Origin: an uncultured Oleiphilaceae bacterium
Lineage (GTDB): Bacteria; Pseudomonadota; Gammaproteobacteria; Pseudomonadales; Oleiphilaceae
Direction: 5' to 3'
Assembly (NCBI GenBank): GCA_913060665.1
Contig: CAJXUY010000009.1
Coordinates: forward strand, 62,001-126,000
DNA: 64,000 nucleotides
The notes under the pieces were generated by a model. That model searched no databases. It saw nothing but the letters and a program-made list of their open reading frames with translations, and was not told the origin of the DNA. The position numbers and the translations under genes were made by a program. Of this stretch, positions 44,907 through 55,317 are shown in pieces. How positions within the stretch are numbered: position 1 is the stretch's first letter; every line of letters starts with the position of its first letter.

Positions 44907-46942
44907 TGAAGCAGATTTGGGACTTTCATGGCGGCATTCACCCAAAAGAAAATAAAGAACAGTCTAATCAAGACGGTATTTCCGATGCAGGTATCCCTCC
45001 TCGTCTAATATTACCGCTGCAACAACATATTGGTCACCGCGCCGAACCGGTTGTTAGCGTTGGAGACAAGGTATTAAAAGGGCAACTAATCGCCAAGGCG
45101 GTAGGGGCTATTAGCGTTGCGGTACACGCCCCCACTTCAGGTAGCGTTACCGCCATTGAAGATCATCCCGTACCACACGCATCAGGCATGACAGACCTAT
45201 GCGTATTAATTGAAACAGACGGAAAAGATAGCTGGTGTGAACGCACCCCCTGTGAAGACTATTCGACACTCAGCAAAGATGAGTTACTTAGTCGAATCCG
45301 TAACGCAGGCATCGCCGGTATGGGGGGCGCAGGCTTTCCAACGGCCATTAAGTTGCATCCTCCACGTCAAGACAAAGTCAATACGCTGATATTAAACGGG
45401 GCGGAGTGCGAGCCTTACATTACGTCAGATGATCGTTTAATGAGAGAGCGAGCAAGCGAAGTGATTCTAGGCCTCGAAATAATGGCCTATATTCTTCAAC
45501 CTGGTGAATGCCTGATTGGCGTAGAAGATAACAAACCAGAAGCCATAGCGGCCCTTCGTGAAGCCGCCAAAGAGACACAGGTAGAAGTGGTGACCATCCC
45601 CACCAAATACCCGTCTGGTGGTGAAAAACAACTAATCAAAATTCTAACCGGCAGCGAAGTCCCTCATGGCCGTATTCCTGCCGATATAGGCGTAATGTGC
45701 CAGAATGTCGCAACAGCCGCTGCTGTTTATCGCGCGATTCGATTCGGTGAACCACTGATCTCTCGCGTCACCACCATGACCGGCGACTGTATCGCCAACA
45801 AGGGTAATCAAAATGTATTAATCGGTACCCCTATCGACTGGTTATTAGAACAAAATGGCTACCTAAACCAAAAAGGCAGCCGTTTGGTAATGGGAGGCCC
45901 TATGATGGGCTTCACACTGCACGATACCAAGCTACCTGTTGTAAAGACCACCAATTGTTTATTGGCCGCCACAAACAAAGAACTAACACCACCACAACCT
46001 GCTCAAGCCTGTATTCGCTGCGGTATGTGCTCAGAAGTATGCCCGGCAGAGCTGCTTCCTCAACAACTTTACTGGTTCGCCAAAGGGCAAGAGTTTGAAA
46101 AAGCCGAGCACCATAACCTGTTTGACTGTATAGAATGTGGCGCCTGCTCCTATGTATGCCCTAGCACAATTCCATTAGTACAGTACTACCGTTATGCAAA
46201 AGGCGAAATAAAACAAATTAAAGCTGATCAAGAAAAGTCAAACCAAGCACGCGAGCGATTTGAGTTCAGGCAAGAACGAATTGAACGCGAAAAAGCGGAG
46301 AAAGAGGCTAAGCGAAAAGCCAGAGCTGAAGCAGCCGCAAAAGCTCAGGCCGCGAAGAAAGAAGCTGCAGCTGCCAAAGGAACAGCAGCCAGCTCACCGA
46401 CAGAAGGCAGCACAGCGAATGACAAAGCCGCAGCCATTCAAGCAGCATTACAGCGAGTAGAAGCCAAGAAACAAGCTCAGACAGCCCCAGAAGTCACGCT
46501 GGAAAGCCTACAGAAGAAACTGCTCAGTGCTGAAGATAAGCTGAGCAAAATGGAAAATGCATGGAAGGACGCAGTAGAAAACAACCCAGAGCGCGCTGAG
46601 AAGCTTGCAACAGCGGTAGAAAGCAGTAAAACCAATGTAGCAAAGCTTAACGCACAAATATCCGAAATGAATAAAGGAACAGGGCAAGCCGGAGGTTCAG
46701 AACCACAAGCACCCGTCGGGCCTTCTATCGAAGAGCTCCAAAAGAACGTCGATAAAGCAAAAAGTAAACTACAGCTAATGCTAGACACGCTGGAAGACGC
46801 CAAGCTAAATCACCCTGATAGAGTAGAAAAGCTGGAACGTGCGATTACCAAAAACCACACACGAGTCAGCCATGCTGAAACCGCACTCAGCGAAGCAACA
46901 AACGCCAAGAAAACAACTGAATCAACAGAGAGTAACGGTTAA
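44906..46942 (+). CDS. rsxC: Electron transport complex subunit RsxC/RnfC
   Basis: Peripheral NADH/FMN and iron-sulfur subunit of 678 residues. The NADH/FMN domain (GMGGAGFPTAIKLHPPR near 137-153, GAECEPYITSD) is followed by two cluster motifs CIRCGMCSEVCP and CIECGACSYVCP at about 370-420. The last 240 residues are an Ala/Lys/Glu-rich helix and then two similar units of about 55 residues (near 533-590 and 608-665) that both contain LQK, a central EN/LN-x-P-[ED]R motif and a run of helix. Such tails vary among relatives. It precedes rsxD by four bases. Confidence 0.96.
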   Translation: MKQIWDFHGGIHPKENKEQSNQDGISDAGIPPRLILPLQQHIGHRAEPVVSVGDKVLKGQLIAKAVGAISVAVHAPTSGSVTAIEDHPVPHASGMTDLCVLIETDGKDSWCERTPCEDYSTLSKDELLSRIRNAGIAGMGGAGFPTAIKLHPPRQDKVNTLILNGAECEPYITSDDRLMRERASEVILGLEIMAYILQPGECLIGVEDNKPEAIAALREAAKETQVEVVTIPTKYPSGGEKQLIKILTGSEVPHGRIPADIGVMCQNVATAAAVYRAIRFGEPLISRVTTMTGDCIANKGNQNVLIGTPIDWLLEQNGYLNQKGSRLVMGGPMMGFTLHDTKLPVVKTTNCLLAATNKELTPPQPAQACIRCGMCSEVCPAELLPQQLYWFAKGQEFEKAEHHNLFDCIECGACSYVCPSTIPLVQYYRYAKGEIKQIKADQEKSNQARERFEFRQERIEREKAEKEAKRKARAEAAAKAQAAKKEAAAAKGTAASSPTEGSTANDKAAAIQAALQRVEAKKQAQTAPEVTLESLQKKLLSAEDKLSKMENAWKDAVENNPERAEKLATAVESSKTNVAKLNAQISEMNKGTGQAGGSEPQAPVGPSIEELQKNVDKAKSKLQLMLDTLEDAKLNHPDRVEKLERAITKNHTRVSHAETALSEATNAKKTTESTESNG

Positions 46943-46946
46943 CTAA

Positions 46947-47993
46947 ATGGGCTTAATGACAATTACCTCCCCTCACGCTCACGGCCCAAGAAAAACGGCT
47001 AACCTGATGCGTGTAGTGGTGATCGCAACACTTCCAGGCCTTTTCGCCCTTACATGGTTCTTCGGCTGGGGCAACCTGATTAATGTAATATGGTGCTCTA
47101 CCGTTGCGTTACTGGCAGAGTCTGCCATATTGCTCATCAGAAAGCGCCCCGTATCATTTTATCTAGGGGATTACAGCGCCTTGGTCACCGGCGTACTGCT
47201 GGGGTTAGCGCTCCCGCCTTTAGCTCCATGGTGGGTATCTGTGGTGGCCGTTGGTTTTGCCATTATAGTGGCAAAGCATCTATATGGTGGAATGGGGTAT
47301 AACCCTTTTAACCCCGCTATGGTGGGGTTTGCACTGGTCCTTATTTCATTCCCTGTGGCAATGACCACCAGCTGGGCAGCGCCCACCCACCTGCTCGATA
47401 ACCCCATGAGCTTCTTGGATACTTTGAGCACTATTTTTGGCTTTAGTACTCAAAGTATCGATGCCTTCACGATGGCCACCCCACTTGATGTGTACAAACA
47501 TGAAATCAGCCACTCGGTTGCAGAAGATGTGGTAAAGAACCCGGTTTTTGGCCAGTTTATTGCGCACGGCTGGGAGTGGGTTAACATCGCATTCTTGGCA
47601 GGCGGACTATTTTTGATGAAGAAAGGCGTGTTTACATGGCACACCCCCATCAGCATGCTCTTCGCACTAGCGTTGATGTCATTAATATTCGGTTGGGATG
47701 CAGATCAAACTACCCCACCCCTATTGCACCTCTTCGCGGGCGCAACCATGCTAGGTGCGTTCTTTATTGCGACTGACCCTGTAACCTCAGCTGTAAGCCC
47801 GCAAGGTAAGTTAATATATGGCGCAGGCATCGGAATTCTGACCTACGTTATTAGAACCTACGGAAGCTACCCTGATGCCATCGCGTTTTCAGTTCTGCTC
47901 ATGAATTTTGCCGCACCACTGATTGATGTATATACCCAGCCACGAACATACGGTTATGCCAAAGCCAAGCGCGGCACGAAGGAGGCAGAATAA
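46947..47993 (+). CDS. rsxD: Electron transport complex subunit RsxD/RnfD
   Basis: Membrane subunit of 348 residues with about ten helices that carries covalently bound FMN. The flavin threonine is inferred as Thr178 in MATPLDVY, matching the SGATPL motif of E. coli. [12 protein letters not shown] and [11 protein letters not shown] are family markers. The stop and the rsxG start share one base (TAATG). Confidence 0.96.
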   Translation: MGLMTITSPHAHGPRKTANLMRVVVIATLPGLFALTWFFGWGNLINVIWCSTVALLAESAILLIRKRPVSFYLGDYSALVTGVLLGLALPPLAPWWVSVVAVGFAIIVAKHLYGGMGYNPFNPAMVGFALVLISFPVAMTTSWAAPTHLLDNPMSFLDTLSTIFGFSTQSIDAFTMATPLDVYKHEISHSVAEDVVKNPVFGQFIAHGWEWVNIAFLAGGLFLMKKGVFTWHTPISMLFALALMSLIFGWDADQTTPPLLHLFAGATMLGAFFIATDPVTSAVSPQGKLIYGAGIGILTYVIRTYGSYPDAIAFSVLLMNFAAPLIDVYTQPRTYGYAKAKRGTKEAE

Positions 47994-48661
47994 TGGACTC
48001 AATAAAGCAGTCTATTGTTAGGTCAGTTATTGGGTTGAGCATCTTTGCGGTGATTACCGCTGGAATGATTGCCGCCACCCAAATGATGACCAAAGAAACC
48101 ATCGAAAAACAGATTAAAAAAGCACAATCAAAGGCCTTACTCCAAATAATATCGCGTGAAGAGCATAATAATGACCTTCTTGAAGATACCATAACACTAA
48201 AAGAAGGCGGGCTATTGAACCTTCCTAATAGTAAAGAAGCCTATATCGCCCGAAGCAACCACACACCGGTCGCTATTATCCTTCCAGTAGTGGCAGAAAA
48301 TGGTTATTCAGGCCCAATATCGATGATTGTTGGTATTGAGTCAAATGGTGATGTTAAAGGCGTTAGGGTAATTAACCACAAAGAAACACCCGGGTTGGGC
48401 GATAAAATTGATATCAAAAAGTCTGATTGGATAAAACAGTTTGAAGGAGTTTCACTGACCCAGCCAACGCTAGAGCAATGGAAAGTAAAAAAAGATGGCG
48501 GGCAGTTTGACCAATTAACAGGCGCTACCATTACCCCCAGAGCAGTCGTATCAGGCGTTCATAACGCTCTGAGCTTCTTTCACCAAAACAAAAATGAACT
48601 CTTAAACGCACCATCACAAACGCAGACGTCAGCAGAGGGTGATTCAAATGGCCACAAGTAG
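47993..48661 (+). CDS. rsxG: Electron transport complex subunit RsxG/RnfG
   Basis: One N-terminal helix and a periplasmic FMN domain; 222 residues. The flavinylation motif is TGATIT (about 176-181), the target of ApbE-type transferase. The domain carries [12 protein letters not shown], a family marker. The C-terminal tail is polar and overlaps the rsxE start by 14 bases. Confidence 0.95.
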   Translation: MDSIKQSIVRSVIGLSIFAVITAGMIAATQMMTKETIEKQIKKAQSKALLQIISREEHNNDLLEDTITLKEGGLLNLPNSKEAYIARSNHTPVAIILPVVAENGYSGPISMIVGIESNGDVKGVRVINHKETPGLGDKIDIKKSDWIKQFEGVSLTQPTLEQWKVKKDGGQFDQLTGATITPRAVVSGVHNALSFFHQNKNELLNAPSQTQTSAEGDSNGHK

Positions 48662-49361
48662 TTATAGAGACATTACACTGAACGGCCTATGGAAAAACAA
48701 CCCTGCTCTTGTTCAGTTACTGGGGTTATGCCCGCTACTAGCCGTTACCGGTACTACGGTGAACGCGATGGGGCTAGGGCTTGCCACTACACTGGTTCTG
48801 CTAGGCTCTAACGTGTCAGTCTCTCTCATTCGAAACTTTGTACCCGACACGGTTCGGCTTCCTGCATTTGTAATGATCATTGCTTCATTGGTGACCTGCG
48901 CAGAGCTTTTGATGCAAGCATACACCTACGAGCTTTATGAAATTTTAGGAATTTTTATCCCGCTTATCGTCACCAACTGCGCCATTTTGGGAAGAGCTGA
49001 TGCGTTCGCATCCAAGAATTCAATACTCCCCTCTGCGCTAGATGGCTTTATGATGGGGCTCGGTTTCACTATTGTACTAATAATATTAGGCACGCTTCGT
49101 GAGCTAATCGGGCAAGGGGTACTGTTTAGCGGCATGGATTTACTGTTTGGCGAAAGCGCTAAAAGCTGGCAAATAAATGTATTTTCAGATTATCCTGATT
49201 TTCTATTTGCAATCTTACCTCCCGGCGCGTTTGTCGGTATGGGGCTGCTGATCGCACTAAAGAATATTATTGATGATAAGCTTAAAGCAAGAGAAGAAAA
49301 GAATAGTGCTGAAGTAGTCACAGGTAGCAAGCGCGTTAGAACCACAGGCACTATTGCGTAA
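48648..49361 (+). CDS. rsxE: Electron transport complex subunit RsxE/RnfE
   Basis: Six-helix membrane subunit related to Rsx[20 protein letters not shown] and [13 protein letters not shown] carry the paired Cys residues. 237 residues from the ATG at 48648, chosen because GAGGGTGA lies just before it; a GTG at 48639 is less fitting. It is last in the rsx set and overlaps nth by one base. Confidence 0.95.
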   Translation: MATSSYRDITLNGLWKNNPALVQLLGLCPLLAVTGTTVNAMGLGLATTLVLLGSNVSVSLIRNFVPDTVRLPAFVMIIASLVTCAELLMQAYTYELYEILGIFIPLIVTNCAILGRADAFASKNSILPSALDGFMMGLGFTIVLIILGTLRELIGQGVLFSGMDLLFGESAKSWQINVFSDYPDFLFAILPPGAFVGMGLLIALKNIIDDKLKAREEKNSAEVVTGSKRVRTTGTIA

Positions 49362-50002
49362 TGAACAAGGATATTCGCACTGAAATATTTAGGCGCTTAA
49401 AGGCGGATAACCCTAACCCTGAAACTGAACTCAACTACAGCACACCTTTTGAGTTGCTCATTGCGGTAATTTTATCTGCGCAATCCACCGATAAGGGCGT
49501 CAATAAAGCGACCGACAAGCTATACCCTGTCGCCAATACTCCAGAAGCCATCTACGCACTGGGTCTCGATACCCTCAAGCAATACGTCAAAACAATAGGC
49601 CTCTATAACAGCAAGGCGGCCAATATCATTAAAACCTGCGAAATATTAGTCAAGCAACATAACTCTAAGGTACCGCAAGACCGCGAAGCATTAGAAGCAC
49701 TGCCAGGTGTTGGGCGAAAAACCGCAAATGTCGTACTTAATACTGCGTTTGGTGTACCGGTTATGGCGGTCGACACCCATATTTTCCGCGTTTCAAACCG
49801 TACTAAAATTGCGACTGGAAAGAACGTAGTAGAAGTTGAAAAAAGACTGGTCAGATTAATTCCAAAAGACTATCTACTCGACGCGCATCACTGGCTAATA
49901 CTACTTGGGCGATATACCTGTACCGCCAGAAAGCCAAAGTGCGGCGCCTGTCTCATTGAAGATTTATGTGAATTCAAAGATAAAACCGAGTATTCAGACT
50001 AA
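49361..50002 (+). CDS. nth: Endonuclease III
   Basis: DNA glycosylase/AP lyase for oxidised pyrimidines. 213 residues. The helix-hairpin-helix ALPGVGRKTANVVLN holds the catalytic Lys (LPGVGRK), the catalytic Asp is in VDTHIFR, and the C-terminal [4Fe-4S] motif is C-x6-C-x2-C-x5-C (CTARKPKCGACLIEDLC). It overlaps rsxE (TAATG), the same linkage as in enteric and Pseudomonas relatives. Confidence 0.97.
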   Translation: MNKDIRTEIFRRLKADNPNPETELNYSTPFELLIAVILSAQSTDKGVNKATDKLYPVANTPEAIYALGLDTLKQYVKTIGLYNSKAANIIKTCEILVKQHNSKVPQDREALEALPGVGRKTANVVLNTAFGVPVMAVDTHIFRVSNRTKIATGKNVVEVEKRLVRLIPKDYLLDAHHWLILLGRYTCTARKPKCGACLIEDLCEFKDKTEYSD

Positions 50003-50076
50003 CGTTTATTCGTTAATATAACAATATATCTATTCCCCGCAACACGACACATCAAACATATATTATAGGCAGTTGG

Positions 50077-50652
50077 ATGGAAAAGGTTTACATTAGCGCG
50101 CAGCAGCTTTTAGAAGACTCATTTCAGCTGGCGATCAGCGTATATGAAAGCGGTTTTCGCCCAGATTATATCGTAGGCGTATGGAGAGGCGGCGCCCCCG
50201 TCGGCATAGCGGTTCAAGAGCTACTACACGTCTTTGGCGTAGAGTCCGATCACATAGCCATACGCACATCCTCTTATACCGGCATTGGGGAGCGCAGTAA
50301 GCATGTAAAAGTTCATGGCCTTACCTATTTGATTAAGCGGCTAGAAAGCGAAAAAAGCTTGTTAATCGTCGATGATGTGCATGATAGCGGGCTAAGTATT
50401 AATCAAACGATTTTAGATATAAAAAGAGCGTGTAAGAAGAACACACCCGAGATTCGAATTGCTACGCCATATTACAAACCTGCTAATAACCAAACTGACA
50501 GAGTACCCGATTACTACTTGCATGAAAGCAATGACTGGTTGGTTTTTCCTCATGAAATAGATGGCTTAACTACCAACGAAATTCGTAAAAACCGCCCTGA
50601 GTTAGCTAACATCGCCGACAAAATAGATGAGATAAAAAGCGAGCAAGGCTAA
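50077..50652 (+). CDS. Phosphoribosyltransferase, purine type
   Basis: A 191-residue PRTase-fold protein. The PRPP-binding loop is SLLIVDDVHDSGLSINQT, with the basic/early loop VGVWRGGAPVG. It most resembles xanthine/hypoxanthine phosphoribosyltransferases (Gpt/Hpt-like), so purine salvage is likely, but the base specificity cannot be told from the sequence. It lies 74 bases after nth and converges with modC, the stops being one base apart. Confidence 0.85.
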   Translation: MEKVYISAQQLLEDSFQLAISVYESGFRPDYIVGVWRGGAPVGIAVQELLHVFGVESDHIAIRTSSYTGIGERSKHVKVHGLTYLIKRLESEKSLLIVDDVHDSGLSINQTILDIKRACKKNTPEIRIATPYYKPANNQTDRVPDYYLHESNDWLVFPHEIDGLTTNEIRKNRPELANIADKIDEIKSEQG

Positions 50653-50653
50653 C

Positions 50654-51727
50654 TTAATTACCCCCAAGTAATGCTACGCTCTTTATTTGCACATACAGAG
50701 CCTGTTTAGGCGTTAACTGAAGCAGGCTGGCAGATTTCCGAGTGACTCGAGAAAGCAACAAAGTGCTACCAACCCTCAACCGCACCGTCACATCAGGCTG
50801 ATCATCTATAATCAGCTCCTCTACAACAGCTGGAAATATATTGAGGATACTCGTTCCCATTTGACGCTCAAGTGTCAAGCTTACATCACGCGCCATAACC
50901 CTTAGTCTGACAGGCCTTCCCAATGGCAATGTGTTTCTCGCCACCGTGAACCGCCCACCACTGAAATCAAGATAAGTGATGCCATAATGATCATCATGAA
51001 CGACCACGCTAGCATCTATTACCGCGGCGGCATCGTCCCCGTAAGCAAGGGGTAAATCCAGTCGAGTCAACATACTACCTATAGGGCCATCAGCTCTTAC
51101 CTTCCCAGCATCAAGCAGTACAAGATGATCTGCCAAACGCGCAACTTCATCAGGCGAATGGCTGACATAAATAATCGGAATATCAAGCTGGTCATGCAAC
51201 GACTCGAGATAGGGCATTATTTCGCGTTTCAATGTTTGATCTAATGCCGACAGCGGTTCATCCATTAATAGTACTTTTGGGCTCACCGCCAACGCTCTAG
51301 CAATCGCAACACGCTGCTTTTCACCGCCTGATAACTGATGTGCATTGCGGTTAAGAAGATGGCCAATGCCCAATAACGCTACAGCATGATCAAGCGACAC
51401 TTTTTGTTCAGCAATAGCCACTCGCTTAACCCCATACTCTAGGTTTTTCGCGACATTTAAGTGAGAAAAAAGACTCGCCTCCTGAAATACATACCCAATT
51501 GCACGTTTATGAGAAGGAATAAACTCACTGCTATCTTGCCAAACCCGATCGCGCACTTTTAAATAACCATTACTGCATCTCTCCAAGCCTGCCATCAATC
51601 GCAATAACGTTGTTTTACCACAGCCTGAAGGCCCAAATATGGCAGTCACACCCCTATCAGGAATACAAAGCTCAACATCAAACTCAAAGTCTTTCTTAGA
51701 CAACCTGAACGTCGCTTTGATGCTCAT
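50654..51727 (-). CDS. modC: Molybdate ABC transporter ATP-binding protein
   Basis: ATPase of molybdate uptake, 357 residues: ABC domain with [24 protein letters not shown] and [12 protein letters not shown], then a C-terminal molybdate-binding (MOP/TOBE) domain from about 280 ([13 protein letters not shown] and [12 protein letters not shown]). The start overlaps modB by four bases. Last gene of modABC. Confidence 0.96.
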   Translation of the reverse strand: MSIKATFRLSKKDFEFDVELCIPDRGVTAIFGPSGCGKTTLLRLMAGLERCSNGYLKVRDRVWQDSSEFIPSHKRAIGYVFQEASLFSHLNVAKNLEYGVKRVAIAEQKVSLDHAVALLGIGHLLNRNAHQLSGGEKQRVAIARALAVSPKVLLMDEPLSALDQTLKREIMPYLESLHDQLDIPIIYVSHSPDEVARLADHLVLLDAGKVRADGPIGSMLTRLDLPLAYGDDAAAVIDASVVVHDDHYGITYLDFSGGRFTVARNTLPLGRPVRLRVMARDVSLTLERQMGTSILNIFPAVVEELIIDDQPDVTVRLRVGSTLLLSRVTRKSASLLQLTPKQALYVQIKSVALLGGN

Positions 51728-52407
51728 GTACGTCCCCAGCTTAAACGACCATTAAGTGCATATACCGTCATCAACATCAAAAAAGAAAGCAATAGCAACC
51801 CGCCTGATAGCCAGTGAGCCTGGCTATACTCTAACGCCTCTACATGATCATAAATAGCAATAGAGAGAACCTGAGTTTCACCTGGGATATTCCCTCCAAT
51901 CATCAATACAACCCCAAACTCCCCAATCGTATGAGCAAAGCCCAGTACCGCAGCCGTTAAAAAGCCATGCTTAGCTAATGGCAGTGCGACCGTAAAAAAC
52001 CGATCAAAAGGAGACGCTCTTAGCGTCGCCGCAACTTCCATTGGCCTTGTGCCGATGGCTGCAAAAGCATTCTGTAATGGCTGAATAACAAATGGCATGG
52101 AGTAAAATACTGAGCCGATGACCAGCCCGGAAAAGGTAAACGCAAGCGATGCCCCTCCAAACCATTCCATCAAGCGCCCAAGAGGACCATTTGGACCTAG
52201 CATGACGAGTAGATAAAAACCGAGCACGGTAGGCGGTAGCACTAATGGGAGCGCGATAAGCCCCTCGAATATAAACTTATATCGGCAACGAGACCTTGCT
52301 AACCACCACGCAACCGGGGTACCGATTACAAGCAGTATGCAGGTGGTAACCGCTGCTAATTTGAATGTTAGAAGCAGGGCTGTGATATCCGATTCACTCA
52401 ACATCAT
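51724..52407 (-). CDS. modB: Molybdate ABC transporter permease
   Basis: Inner-membrane permease, 227 residues, about five helices. The EAA-like loop is [20 protein letters not shown] and the sequence [15 protein letters not shown] is typical of ModB. It overlaps modA and modC by four bases on either side, so all three are translated together. Confidence 0.96.
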   Translation of the reverse strand: MMLSESDITALLLTFKLAAVTTCILLVIGTPVAWWLARSRCRYKFIFEGLIALPLVLPPTVLGFYLLVMLGPNGPLGRLMEWFGGASLAFTFSGLVIGSVFYSMPFVIQPLQNAFAAIGTRPMEVAATLRASPFDRFFTVALPLAKHGFLTAAVLGFAHTIGEFGVVLMIGGNIPGETQVLSIAIYDHVEALEYSQAHWLSGGLLLLSFLMLMTVYALNGRLSWGRT

Positions 52408-53159
52408 AATGAGCGATACCCGAAACTCTCAATGAGTATTTTTGACTTATCGCTTCTAACAAACGCTAAGAAGTCACGCGCGACCCTATTGTCCTTTAAT
52501 AAAACAACCTGCTGTTCAATCGGCGTATAGCTAGATTGAGGAATAACCCACGCAGACCCTTCCATTGACTCAATCCTGGCTTTAACTTGCGAATAAGCAA
52601 CAAACCCTAACTCTGCATTTCCACTTTGAACAAACTGAAACGTTTGCCCAATGTTCTCGCCTTTCACCATTCGCCCCCGCAAGTCATCCCATAGGCCACT
52701 TGATTGGAGAATTTCTTTAGCGGCTGCGCCATAGGGTGCCAATTTAGGGTTAGCCAGCGCCAGGTAGCGGAATGAACCTTGGTGAAGCACTGTGATACCT
52801 TCATCTACAAAGTCTTTTCTCGGGCTCCATAAGACGAGTTGGCCAACCGCATAGGTAAACCGGCTCAAAGGGATTGCAACCCCCTCTTCATCTAACAACT
52901 CTGGACGAGCTTTGTCTGCTGCAAAGAAAATATCATAGGGTGCTCCATGTTTTATTTGAGCATAATGTTTACCCGTAGACCCAACCACCACCACCACCCG
53001 ATGACCAGTCTGTTCTTCAAAGCGTGTTGAGAGCGCTTTTATCGTTTCACTAAAATTACTGGCGACCGCAACACGTATTTCACTGCTACTCACTTCACCG
53101 ACAAACATAAAAACATACAATGTGAGTGCGATAGTACTTAACATCCAAGATTTTTTCAT
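52404..53159 (-). CDS. modA: Molybdate-binding periplasmic protein
   Basis: Periplasmic binding protein of 251 residues with a signal peptide (about 1-26, ending VSSS) and the ModA opening [16 protein letters not shown], then [23 protein letters not shown], with Ser residues that ligate the oxyanion. A ModE site was looked for in 53160-53227 but none was clear. First gene of modABC. Confidence 0.95.
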   Translation of the reverse strand: MKKSWMLSTIALTLYVFMFVGEVSSSEIRVAVASNFSETIKALSTRFEEQTGHRVVVVVGSTGKHYAQIKHGAPYDIFFAADKARPELLDEEGVAIPLSRFTYAVGQLVLWSPRKDFVDEGITVLHQGSFRYLALANPKLAPYGAAAKEILQSSGLWDDLRGRMVKGENIGQTFQFVQSGNAELGFVAYSQVKARIESMEGSAWVIPQSSYTPIEQQVVLLKDNRVARDFLAFVRSDKSKILIESFGYRSL

Positions 53160-53227
53160 TTCACACCTATGTTAAAACATCGTTTTTCTGCCCTCTTCGG
53201 TAGTGTAATCAAAACCAATAAAAAAGG

Positions 53228-53240
53228 CCGCATATTGCGG
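53228..53240 (-). terminator. Intrinsic terminator after the chalcone-isomerase-like gene
   Basis: CCGCA-TAT-TGCGG on the plus strand; read on the minus strand the hairpin is followed by CCTTTTTTA, and a longer pairing of AAAAAGG with CCTTTTT can enclose it. It lies about 70 bases after the stop at 53311 on the minus strand and just before modA's upstream region. Confidence 0.75.
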
Positions 53241-53310
53241 TTCATTATAAACCCAAATAGACGACCTTTTTAAAGAAACTGCATTTTTAAATAGACTACG
53301 TTGAGTGCGA

Positions 53311-53868
53311 TTAGCTGCCTAGCATGCCATTTCTCAAGCTCTCTTGTGCTGGTTTGTCAGACAACCAGATACCAAAAAGTGCTTTTTTGAAATCTGCACC
53401 TTCGATAGTGTTAGATAGTTTACCATTTACATAAACTTCAACACCTTTACCAGGAACGTATACCATATCGTATACATTATTTTCAGTTGCTTCGTCACCG
53501 AATACCGCTAGGAAGCTATCAATCTTAGCTCTGATAGTCGCAGTGTTTCCGTTAGTCGCATTCTTGAAACCTTCACGAGTAGCGTCAGCCATTTTTTCGC
53601 CAGACACGTCACGTAACATGTGAAGTTTAATCGCCATAGGCTCATCTGCATTTATTACCTGAGCTGCATCAGAAGATTTCTGACCCAAGTACAAACCACC
53701 TACGTAAACATCAAACATCCACCTTTCACGTAAACCTACTCCGTTAAGTACAAGGTCAGCGCTGCCGGCTTTGATTGAATCAGGAATCTTAACACCCGCT
53801 ACTTCTTTTGCAAAAGCAACTTGAGTAAGCCCTAGAACTAGTACCAATGCTGTCATTAATTGTCTCAT
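53311..53868 (-). CDS. Periplasmic chalcone-isomerase-like protein
   Basis: A 185-residue protein with a signal peptide (about 1-20, AFA) and the bacterial chalcone-isomerase-like fold (CHI-like family): AGVKIPDSIKAGSADLVLNGVGLRERW is split across residues 23-49, then FDVYVGGLYLGQKSSDA. Bacterial members are not chalcone isomerases in the plant sense and may bind fatty acids; the function is not established. It stands alone between modA and rpoS. Confidence 0.85.
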   Translation of the reverse strand: MRQLMTALVLVLGLTQVAFAKEVAGVKIPDSIKAGSADLVLNGVGLRERWMFDVYVGGLYLGQKSSDAAQVINADEPMAIKLHMLRDVSGEKMADATREGFKNATNGNTATIRAKIDSFLAVFGDEATENNVYDMVYVPGKGVEVYVNGKLSNTIEGADFKKALFGIWLSDKPAQESLRNGMLGS

Positions 53869-54096
53869 TTACCTTCCATCTCTAATTGATTATTTTTAGT
53901 AGCCCTGAGACTAACATGTCGTCCAACTCTTCTGTTTGGTACGTCACTAATAGGGCTAGTGATAGTCGATCACCTATGAATCTTTATCACCAATCCATAG
54001 TATCAGGGGCGGTACGACCATACTATTCAATGGTTCTCACACAAAATGCTATTTAGTAAAAACATCATCTACGTGTCACTATTCCAAGCACAAAAA

Positions 54097-54140
54097 AACC
54101 ACGCTTCGATTAACCCAATTGGGCGTTCAAATGCGTGGTT
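54097..54140 (-). terminator. Intrinsic terminator of rpoS
   Basis: AACCACGC (54097-54104) pairs with GCGTGGTT (54133-54140); read on the minus strand the stem is followed by TTTTTTTGTGC. An inner palindrome CCCAATTGGG sits in the loop. It lies 25 bases after the rpoS stop. The stretch 53869-54096 holds only a small hairpin GTGAT-AGTCG-ATCAC at 53959-53973. Confidence 0.85.
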
Positions 54141-54164
54141 CTGATTAGGTTATTAACGATTACC

Positions 54165-55148
54165 CTATTTGAATAACGTTTCGCCTGTTAAGCCCTGTTT
54201 CTCAAGAATATCTCTCAACCGCTTAAGGGCTTCTACTTGAATCTGTCTAACGCGCTCACGAGTGAGACCAATTTCTCTGCCTACTTCTTCAAGTGTGCTC
54301 ATCTGATATCCGCGAAGTCCAAAACGTCGGGCCAAGACTTCTTGCTGTTTACCTGACAGTTGATCCAACCAAGTATCAATACTGCCTCTTAAATTACTAT
54401 CCTGAAGCAATTCAGCAGGGTCTGATGCAGACTCATCCGCAACCGTGTCTAGCAAGCATTTATCGCCATTACCGCCAACAGGGGTGTCTACAGAGGTAAT
54501 ACGCTCATTAAGACCCAGCATACGCTTAACGTCTTCAACGGGCTTATCTAATAAATCAGCGATTTCTTCCGCGGTAGGCTCATGGTCTAGCTTCTGAGTA
54601 AGCTCTCTTGCCGCCCTGAGATATAAATTAAGTTCTTTAACAACATGAATAGGGAGTCGAATCGTGCGGGTTTGATTCATGATCGCACGTTCAATAGTTT
54701 GTCTTATCCACCATGTAGCGTAAGTGGAAAACCTAAAGCCTCTTTCCGGATCAAATTTTTCAACTGCGCGAATGAGACCCAAGTTTCCTTCTTCAATCAG
54801 GTCTAGCAGTGTTAATCCACGGTTAACATACCGGCGGGCAATTTTTACAACAAGACGGAGGTTGGATTCAATCATCCGCTTACGTCCCGCTTCATCACCC
54901 TTTTGAGCGAGGCGCGCGTAATAGACTTCTTCTTCCGGAGTTAAGAGTGGCGAAAACCCAATTTCGTTCAAGTAAATTTGCGTTGCATCTAATTGACGAT
55001 AATTTTTTGATTCTGCGGTGTACTTACTCGCTCTTTTACGATCAATTGGCGTTACAACACTGTCTTCATCACGCTTTGCTTTCTTTGATTTAGCAGTATC
55101 ATTTTGAAATGCTACATCTTCGACGTATTCTTCTCTTTCAGCTGACAT
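54165..55148 (-). CDS. rpoS: Sigma-S (stationary phase and stress sigma factor)
   Basis: A 327-residue group 2 sigma factor. Region 1.2/2.1 begins with [21 protein letters not shown]; region 2.4 has [20 protein letters not shown]; region 3 includes [11 protein letters not shown]; region 4.2 ends with [26 protein letters not shown]. Directs transcription in stationary phase and stress. It follows nlpD (170-base gap), as in E. coli and Pseudomonas, where a promoter inside nlpD drives it. Confidence 0.97.
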   Translation of the reverse strand: MSAEREEYVEDVAFQNDTAKSKKAKRDEDSVVTPIDRKRASKYTAESKNYRQLDATQIYLNEIGFSPLLTPEEEVYYARLAQKGDEAGRKRMIESNLRLVVKIARRYVNRGLTLLDLIEEGNLGLIRAVEKFDPERGFRFSTYATWWIRQTIERAIMNQTRTIRLPIHVVKELNLYLRAARELTQKLDHEPTAEEIADLLDKPVEDVKRMLGLNERITSVDTPVGGNGDKCLLDTVADESASDPAELLQDSNLRGSIDTWLDQLSGKQQEVLARRFGLRGYQMSTLEEVGREIGLTRERVRQIQVEALKRLRDILEKQGLTGETLFK

Positions 55149-55317
55149 AATACGGACCCTGCTTTCTGCATTGTTTTAGTACACTACACAACCTTAAAGG
55201 GTTATGGTGCCGAAACAATCTAGTTGTTATATGGACTACCCCGCTCGGTCTTGACCCTAGACTACTAGATCTCAACCAAACATTATTTTATTTTTTGTAA
55301 ACTTTTTTTTCGAACTA

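Noticed and set aside
53959-53973. Hairpin GTGAT-AGTCG-ATCAC between the chalcone-isomerase-like gene and rpoS
   Set aside because: Five pairs, no T-run on either strand; not a terminator and no second copy.
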